From NCBI GenBank assembly GCA_946626015.1, contig CAMOTT010000062.1, positions 1 through 10,024 of the forward strand: a stretch of DNA of 10,024 nt. The letters run 5' to 3'. A program made the position numbers and the translations under genes. Positions 5,248-10,024 of this stretch are shown piece by piece (the stretch's first letter is position 1; the number at the start of each line of letters is the position of its first letter). A model generated the notes under the pieces. It was not told where the DNA came from, did not search any database, and saw only the letters and a program-made list of their open reading frames with translations. The DNA is from an uncultured Clostridia bacterium. GTDB lineage: Bacteria > Bacillota > Clostridia > Oscillospirales > Acutalibacteraceae.

Positions 5248-6804
5248 TTGGCGTCAAAGAACAAAGAAACCGAAGCTGTTGCCGAAAAGGCCGCCGCTCC
5301 AAGCCAGCCCCAATCCCATGGGCGCAGATACGTCGGCACCAAGGAAACCATTGCGTTTATTCTCTTCGATGTTTCGGCAAGCTTCAACATAGATAAGTTC
5401 AACAGCATTTTCCTTGACAGATGTCTTGTCATAGACCTTAAATTCAGAACCATTGTTGATCCTCTTGTGGGTATCTGGGATGTTATCAACGACATTTTCC
5501 TTGCCGCGCTGGTCGACAGAACCAGAACAAGGTTCGGTAAATTCCGCCCCTATCTCATCCTTTATATGCTTTACGGCGTGCCTATGGCGCTCATTTACAG
5601 AGCCCTGCCTCTTATTTTCGCGGCGGTGCCCGGAGGCTTGGCGCCGGACTATTCGGCAAAGCTGATAACTTACCTTGTGCTGTCTATTTTCAACTCCCTG
5701 ACGGGTACGCTGAACGGTATTTCGCGAACGGGTATCATAGCGACCATAACCCCGGATATCCGAGACCGAACGCGACTTATAACCGCGGCGAACCTGTTGT
5801 CCGGATTCTGCGAAAAGCTGCCGGAACAGCTGCTGAGCATATTTATGGATATCGTTGACAGAAACAAGGGCAAGATAGCTCAGCATATTATCGAGACAAA
5901 AGTCCGCAAGCTGTTTATTGTATTCGGTGTGGGCACCGTGTTCGTCAGCGGTATGCTGGCAACCTACTTTGCCATAATCACCAAGGAGCGAGTACCTCAG
6001 AGTGTTGACAAACCCAGGCTCAGAGATTCCTTCAAATCCATTGCGACGAACAAGCCACTGCTTATTTTGACGCTTTCGGATTTCGTCAGCGCCTTTGGTT
6101 TGAGTTCCGGCTTGGATACATACTACAAGAGCGTGCTGAACTTCTCCTCAATGTACCTTATCGTGGGTATCCCCGGCGCGATCATTTCTCCGCTGAGCTA
6201 TTCCTACGTTCCTTGGGCGAGAGAAAGATTCTCCTCAAAGCTCATCTGGATAGTCACCAGCCACGCAAACAGCTTCTTCCTGGTGGGCGTCTTCCTTATC
6301 GGTTCCATCAACCGCAACTACAAGAAGATCAAAGCCATGATACCGGCGTTTATGCTTCAGGAGTCCCTGTTCATGTCCTACTACGGACTTTACAAGGTCA
6401 TCCCGGAGGAGCTTCGTAACGAGGCTATTGACTACTGCGAATGGAAGAACGGCTTCCGTACAGAGGGTATGACAGGCGTTGCCAAGGGCTTGGCAAACAA
6501 GCTCGTTACGTATTTAGGCGGCAGCATCAAGACTTTCCTGCTCAGGAAGATCGGCTTCAAACAGGGCGAGGATTACCTCAATCAGGATTCCGCAACAGAG
6601 TACAAATTGTTTATGATGTGTACGCTGCTTCCCTTTGTCACAGGTATCGGCGGTCTTATCCCCAAGCTGTTCTACAACATCGATGCAAAGACCCGCAAGC
6701 AGATGTATGATGATCTTGCCGCGCGTCGTCAGGCGGCGGTCATAGCTCATGAGCTCAAGGCCGACAGTGAGGATCAGGCCGTTACGGCAGAAGAAACAGA
6801 TTGA
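5248..6804 (+). CDS. GPH/MFS_2-family cation:sugar symporter
   Basis: This 518-residue membrane protein belongs to the glycoside-pentoside-hexuronide symporter family (MFS_2), which brings in sugars or glycosides with Na+ or H+. Two family signatures are clear. After the second membrane segment is D-V-I-N-D-I-F-x(5)-V-D-R-T-R-T-R-F-G-K-F-R-P-Y (78-102), matching the D..xDP..G...DRTRTRwGkfRP motif, although the usual Pro after Asp82 is Ile. The second is D-Y-C-E-W-K-N-G-F-R-T-E-G (395-407), the counterpart of DYGEWKTGKRxEG. Several hydrophobic membrane segments are evident, for example around 103-127, 137-165, 221-244, 270-288, 301-318 and 331-352. A hydrophilic Ala/Glu/Lys-rich N-terminal tail (1-28) and a charged C-terminal tail (480-518) extend beyond the usual core. 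No glycosidase or regulator gene is adjacent, so the substrate is unknown. The gene is a single transcription unit. Confidence 0.88.
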   Translation: MASKNKETEAVAEKAAAPSQPQSHGRRYVGTKETIAFILFDVSASFNIDKFNSIFLDRCLVIDLKFRTIVDPLVGIWDVINDIFLAALVDRTRTRFGKFRPYLILYMLYGVPMALIYRALPLIFAAVPGGLAPDYSAKLITYLVLSIFNSLTGTLNGISRTGIIATITPDIRDRTRLITAANLLSGFCEKLPEQLLSIFMDIVDRNKGKIAQHIIETKVRKLFIVFGVGTVFVSGMLATYFAIITKERVPQSVDKPRLRDSFKSIATNKPLLILTLSDFVSAFGLSSGLDTYYKSVLNFSSMYLIVGIPGAIISPLSYSYVPWARERFSSKLIWIVTSHANSFFLVGVFLIGSINRNYKKIKAMIPAFMLQESLFMSYYGLYKVIPEELRNEAIDYCEWKNGFRTEGMTGVAKGLANKLVTYLGGSIKTFLLRKIGFKQGEDYLNQDSATEYKLFMMCTLLPFVTGIGGLIPKLFYNIDAKTRKQMYDDLAARRQAAVIAHELKADSEDQAVTAEETD

Positions 6805-6817
6805 TTTTAAAAATCAG

Positions 6818-6851
6818 AAACGGGGCGCCTTAATGGTCAGCCCCGTTTTTT
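6818..6851 (+). terminator. Intrinsic terminator after the GPH transporter gene
   Basis: AAACGGGGC (6818-6826) pairs perfectly with GCCCCGTTT (6840-6848) around a 13-base loop, and the T-run continues to 6851. It begins 13 bases after the stop codon and separates the transporter from the ilvN operon. Confidence 0.92.
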
Positions 6852-6897
6852 GAAATATTTGCAGCATTTATTTCGGCTGCGACAGCGCGTAAATCAG

Positions 6898-6935
6898 AAA
6901 GGAGGAGCGGTTCAGGCATGAGTCGAGGGTTTTAA
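6898..6935 (+). other. Strong ribosome binding site with a five-codon ORF ahead of ilvN
   Basis: AAAGGAGGAG (6898-6907) is the strongest ribosome binding sequence in this gap, yet the first start codon after it is ATG at 6918, 12 bases beyond AGGAGG, opening the five-codon frame M-S-R-G-F that stops with TAA at 6933-6935. It may be a minimal leader ORF. Alternatively, one missing T in the TTTT run at 6930-6933 would join this ATG to the ilvN frame. No clear promoter and no T-box structure were found in 6852-6973. Confidence 0.3.
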
Positions 6936-6973
6936 TCTCTTTTGTGCTGATGCCGGATCGCATGGTGATCATT

Positions 6974-7480
6974 ATGACCGAAAAGCTTGCGTTGTCGGCT
7001 TTGGTAAGGAACCGTGCCGGCGTTTTGCAGAGGGTGGTAGGCCTGCTCGCCCGCAGGGGTTACAATATCCAGAGCCTTACCGTCTGCGATACCGAGAATG
7101 ATGATTTTTCAAGGATGACCATTGTAGCTCAGGTGGAGCCCTCCCAGTTCAATCAGGTCGAGCAGCAGATACTCAAGCTGGAGGACGTTATGAGCATTGT
7201 AAGGCTCACTGAAGAAAACGTTATTTCAAGCGAACTGCTGCTGATAAAAGTCCACTGCGTCAACAAAGACAGGGCAAAGGTGCTAAAAACCATCGGAGCC
7301 TACGGCGCCCGGGTGAAGGATATAGGGCACATCACCATTACGGCCGAACTCACCGGCGAGAGCGCCCGGATCGACGAATTTATCTCAGCCATGTCGGCTC
7401 ACGGGATAGTTGAGCTTTCCCGTTCGGGTATGACGGCCCTTGAAAGCGGCGACAAGGCCATAAACGAAAAGCAGAGTTAA
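6974..7480 (+). CDS. ilvN: Acetolactate synthase small (regulatory) subunit
   Basis: This 168-residue protein is IlvN/IlvH, the regulatory subunit that activates acetolactate synthase and carries valine feedback control. The N-terminal ACT domain (about 4-75) has the family opening L-S-A-L-V-R-N-R-A-G-V-L-Q-R-V-V-G-L and R-R-G-Y-N-I-Q-S-L-T-V. The C-terminal domain (about 80-160) contains S-S-E-L-L-L-I-K-V. Length is normal for the family. ATG at 6974 is chosen because M-T-E-K-L-A-L-S-A-L is the usual family start and GGTGATC (6964-6970), a match to part of the extended anti-Shine-Dalgarno complement, precedes it. ATG at 6962 and GTG at 6944 are in frame alternatives. No catalytic subunit gene (ilvB) is in the window. 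cimA follows after 13 bases, so the two are very probably one operon. Confidence 0.92.
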   Translation: MTEKLALSALVRNRAGVLQRVVGLLARRGYNIQSLTVCDTENDDFSRMTIVAQVEPSQFNQVEQQILKLEDVMSIVRLTEENVISSELLLIKVHCVNKDRAKVLKTIGAYGARVKDIGHITITAELTGESARIDEFISAMSAHGIVELSRSGMTALESGDKAINEKQS

Positions 7481-7485
7481 AGGGG
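7479..7485 (+). promoter_or_regulatory. Ribosome binding site of cimA
   Basis: AAAGGGG overlaps the end of the ilvN stop codon and lies 8 bases before GTG at 7494. The overlap points to translational coupling between ilvN and cimA. Confidence 0.7.
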
Positions 7486-7493
7486 TTTTTTCT

Positions 7494-9065
7494 GTGAAAA
7501 TTGAAATTCTTGACTCCACCCTGCGCGACGGAGCCCAGGCGGAGGGCGTATCATTTTCAATAAACGACAAACTTGATATAGTCAAAGCTCTGGACAAGCT
7601 GGGTATAACCGTCATCGAGGCAGGCAACCCGGCCTCAAACCCGAAGGATCTGGAGTTTTTTGAACGGCTCAGGAGCGTCAGACCGGTAAACTCAAAGGTG
7701 GCCGCCTTCGGTTCCACCCGCAGAAAAGACGTGCCGGTATATGACGATCCCGGCTGCGCCGCCCTTATCAGGGCGGACACGGATATAGTCTCCGTTTTCG
7801 GTAAGACCAGCCTTTTGCAGGTGGACGGTATTCTGCGGACAACTTCCGGAGAAAACCTGAAAATGATCGAAGAGACCTGCCGCTATATGAGAGAAAACGG
7901 CAAGCAGGTGATATATGATGCGGAGCAATTCTTTGACGGATACAAAGAGAACCCGGACTACGCTCTTTCCGCCCTCAATGCCGCGCTGAGAGGAGGGGCT
8001 TACTGCCTTTGCCTGTGCGACACAAACGGCGGCACATTCCCCTGGGAGGTGTCGAACATAGTGCGCACCGTGTGCAAAAAATTCCCGGGCACGAACATCG
8101 GCATCCACGCGCATAATGACAGCGACCTGGCCACGGCCTGCTCAATAGAGGCGGTCAGGGCGGGAGCGGTACATGTACAGGGCACGTTCATAGGCTTTGG
8201 CGAGCGTTGCGGCAACGCCAACCTTTCGTCCATAATACCGAATTTGCAGATCAAAGGCGGCTTTGAGTGCATACCGCAGGAAAATCTCGGTATGCTAACC
8301 TCCACCGCAATGAAGATAGCTTCAACCTCCAATATGACCCTCCACAAGTCCACCCCCTTTGTGGGCAGGAGCGCCTTTGCCCACAAGGCAGGGATGCATT
8401 CCGACGGGGTGCTGAAGGTGAAGTCCTCCTATGAGCACATCGATCCGGAGCTTATCGGCAACCACAGGCGTATACTTGTCAGCGAGTTTTCCGGCAAGGC
8501 GGCGGTTTACAGGAGGATAAAACAGCTTTATCCCGATATCGGAAAGTCCGATGAGGTGGTCACAAAAATAGTGAACGACCTTAAGCAGAAGGAATATGAG
8601 GGTTACCAGTTTGAGGGGGCGGACGCCTCCTTTGAGCTGATAATAAGACGGGCAGCGGAAAATTATGATTTGTTTTTTGACTTGATAAGCTACAAGGTGC
8701 TCGACGAGCTGCCTTACGACAACAACCACAGCGCCACGGCCACCATCAAGATCCGCGTGAACGACACTGTAAAGATAGCCGCCTCGGATGGCGAGGGTCC
8801 CGTCAACGCCCTTGATACAGCCCTCAGAGAGGCGCTCATCGAGTTTTACCCCTGCTTGAACGAGGTGAAGCTCACGGACTATAAGGTTCGCGTAATGGAG
8901 CCGAAATTTGCCACCGCCGCCCAGGTCAGGGTCCTGATAACCTCCGCTGACAAAGATGATATCTGGACAACCGTGGGCACATCCAACGACGTGATCGAGG
9001 CCAGTTGGATAGCCCTTGTGGACTCAATAGAGCACAAGCTCATTAAAGAAAAAATCAGGCGCTGA
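7494..9065 (+). CDS. cimA: (R)-citramalate synthase
   Basis: This 523-residue protein is a DRE-TIM metallolyase of the CimA/LeuA group that condenses acetyl-CoA with pyruvate to (R)-citramalate, the first step of the threonine-independent route to 2-oxobutyrate and isoleucine. The catalytic TIM barrel begins with D-S-T-L-R-D-G-A-Q (7-15; Arg11 and metal ligand Asp12). The G-I-H-A-H-N-D motif (203-209) supplies metal ligands His205 and His207, and G-F-G-E-R-C-G-N-A-N-L (234-244) follows. H-K-A-G-M-H-S-D-G (297-305) is the conserved HxxGxH-type accessory motif. The C-terminal LeuA-type regulatory dimer domain spans about 410-515. Sequence order and length fit the long CimA type (TIGR00977-like) better than 2-isopropylmalate synthase, but enzyme assay would settle pyruvate against 2-oxoisovalerate. 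The GTG start has AAAGGGG 8 bases ahead. Placement directly after ilvN supports a branched-chain amino acid role. Confidence 0.9.
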   Translation: MKIEILDSTLRDGAQAEGVSFSINDKLDIVKALDKLGITVIEAGNPASNPKDLEFFERLRSVRPVNSKVAAFGSTRRKDVPVYDDPGCAALIRADTDIVSVFGKTSLLQVDGILRTTSGENLKMIEETCRYMRENGKQVIYDAEQFFDGYKENPDYALSALNAALRGGAYCLCLCDTNGGTFPWEVSNIVRTVCKKFPGTNIGIHAHNDSDLATACSIEAVRAGAVHVQGTFIGFGERCGNANLSSIIPNLQIKGGFECIPQENLGMLTSTAMKIASTSNMTLHKSTPFVGRSAFAHKAGMHSDGVLKVKSSYEHIDPELIGNHRRILVSEFSGKAAVYRRIKQLYPDIGKSDEVVTKIVNDLKQKEYEGYQFEGADASFELIIRRAAENYDLFFDLISYKVLDELPYDNNHSATATIKIRVNDTVKIAASDGEGPVNALDTALREALIEFYPCLNEVKLTDYKVRVMEPKFATAAQVRVLITSADKDDIWTTVGTSNDVIEASWIALVDSIEHKLIKEKIRR

Positions 9066-9090
9066 ATTCAACAAGTGTTTACCAAAAACG

Positions 9091-9098
9091 AGAGGTGA
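9091..9098 (+). promoter_or_regulatory. Ribosome binding site of comM
   Basis: AGAGGTGA lies 5 bases before TTG at 9104, almost the same arrangement as ahead of lepA. No terminator or clear promoter is seen in the 38 bases after cimA, so read-through from cimA is likely. Confidence 0.78.
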
Positions 9099-9103
9099 GT
9101 ACC

Positions 9104-10024
9104 TTGTTTGCAAGCATAAAAAGTATGGGGTTTCTCGGGATGGACGCTTTCATCGTTGAGGTGGAGGCGGATCTTCTTTCCGGGCTTCCCCGCTTTGACG
9201 TTGTGGGCTTGCCGGACACAGCGGTGAGCGAATCCCGCAACCGCGTCCGCTCGGCCATAAAAAACTGTGGCTTTGATTTCCCTGTTTCAAGGATAACAAT
9301 AAACCTTGCTCCGGCGGACAAACGCAAGGAGGGGTCTATTTACGACCTGCCCATATTCATAGCCCTGCTGTACGCCTCCCGCCAGATAAAATGCGATATC
9401 GGCAATATGGCCTTCATAGGCGAGCTTTCTCTGGACGGCTCTCTCCGCAAGGTGAAGGGCGCTCTGCCCATGGTCATAGAGGCGAGGAACGCGGGCATAA
9501 AAACCGTATTTCTGCCTGAGGAGAACGCGGCGGAGAGCTCCGTGGTGAACAACGTGGACGTTTATCCGGTCAAAAATGTCCTTCAGTTAATAGACCATCT
9601 CACAGGGAGAGCGGTTATTGAACCGGCCCGCGCGATGGATTATGATAAAGCTCAGGCTTTGAAGCCTATGCTGGATTTCGCCGACGTAAAGGGTCAGGAC
9701 GACGCCATAAGAGCCCTTGAGGTCGCGGCCGCAGGCGGACACAATATTATGATGATAGGGCCTCCCGGTTCGGGCAAAAGTATGCTCGCCAAGCGCATAC
9801 CCTCAATTTTGCCGGATATGACCTTTGAGGAGAGCCTTGAAACTACAAAGATATATTCCGTGGCCGGTGCGCTGTCCAAGGACGTTTCACTTATGCGCTG
9901 CCGTCCGTTCAGGGCTCCGCACCACACGGTTTCGTCAACGGCGCTTTCCGGCGGCGGCACAATACCCAGACCCGGTGAAATATCCCTCGCCCATAACGGG
10001 GTGCTTTTCCTTGACGAGCTTCCG
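9104..10024 (+). CDS. comM: YifB/ComM family Mg-chelatase-like AAA+ ATPase, partial
   Basis: The first 307 residues of a ComM/YifB protein, which normally runs to about 500 residues, are present; the window end cuts the gene just after the Walker B motif. ComM is a hexameric AAA+ helicase that promotes branch migration during natural transformation in some bacteria; in Clostridia its role is less clear. The N-terminal Lon-protease-like (ChlI-type) domain (about 1-165) shows V-E-V-E-A-D-L-L-S-G-L-P-R-F-D-V-V-G-L-P-D (18-38) and A-I-K-N-C-G-F (51-57). The AAA+ domain (from about 190) has V-K-G-Q-D-D-A (195-201), Walker A G-P-P-G-S-G-K-S (219-226), R-P-F-R-A-P-H-H (267-274) and Walker B L-F-L-D-E-L-P (301-307). 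TTG at 9104 is chosen because its binding site is well placed and the N-terminus matches the family; the ATG at 9125 would remove conserved residues. The gene follows cimA by 38 bases on the same strand. Confidence 0.93.
   Translation, partial: MFASIKSMGFLGMDAFIVEVEADLLSGLPRFDVVGLPDTAVSESRNRVRSAIKNCGFDFPVSRITINLAPADKRKEGSIYDLPIFIALLYASRQIKCDIGNMAFIGELSLDGSLRKVKGALPMVIEARNAGIKTVFLPEENAAESSVVNNVDVYPVKNVLQLIDHLTGRAVIEPARAMDYDKAQALKPMLDFADVKGQDDAIRALEVAAAGGHNIMMIGPPGSGKSMLAKRIPSILPDMTFEESLETTKIYSVAGALSKDVSLMRCRPFRAPHHTVSSTALSGGGTIPRPGEISLAHNGVLFLDELP

Noticed and set aside
5254..5886. A 210-codon open frame on the minus strand inside the transporter gene
   Set aside because: It is antisense to the clear GPH signature region, has a charged, structureless translation and no independent signals.
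6852..6973. Possible T-box or other amino acid riboswitch ahead of ilvN
   Set aside because: The gap is only about 120 bases, with no T-box consensus, no anti-terminator/terminator pair and only a short GCAGC/GCTGC repeat (6861-6865 with 6876-6880).

Overview
The window looks like chromosomal housekeeping DNA from a Gram-positive member of the Clostridia, probably near the Oscillospiraceae/Ruminococcaceae; this is inferred from protein types and signals, without a search. The coding DNA is of medium GC, while the gaps are AT-rich and carry near-consensus sigma-A promoters, strong GGAGG-type ribosome binding sites and hairpin-plus-T terminators. Five of the eight protein genes appear to start with TTG, each supported by a well-placed ribosome binding site.

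Layout. Positions 1-231 (minus strand): two tRNA-Leu genes, anticodons GAG then CAG, behind one perfect-consensus promoter and separated by a terminator-like hairpin. Positions 371-1456: a membrane-anchored NodB-type polysaccharide deacetylase with its own promoter, ending at a terminator usable from both strands. Positions 1496-3164 (minus strand): a PrsA/SurA-like lipoprotein with a degenerate parvulin region, followed by a small P-loop kinase-like protein, each with its own promoter. Positions 3229-5118 (plus strand): lepA, divergent from the lipoprotein gene and preceded by a hairpin plus T6. Positions 5186-6851: a GPH-type (MFS_2) sodium/proton:sugar symporter as a single-gene unit with promoter and terminator. 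Positions 6898-10024: a probable operon of ilvN (acetolactate synthase regulatory subunit), cimA (citramalate synthase) and comM/yifB (Mg-chelatase-like AAA+ ATPase), the last cut by the window end at its Walker B motif.

How the genes relate. ilvN and cimA share a pathway: citramalate synthase supplies 2-oxobutyrate from pyruvate and acetyl-CoA, and acetolactate synthase then acts on 2-oxobutyrate and pyruvate to give isoleucine and valine. The other genes are unrelated cell-envelope, translation and transport functions. I found no mobile element, CRISPR array, phage gene or defence system, and nothing that amounts to a new biological system. The points worth a second look are regulatory (the hairpin between the tRNAs, the hairpin ahead of lepA, the entry region of ilvN), the TTG start usage, and family members lacking expected catalytic residues.
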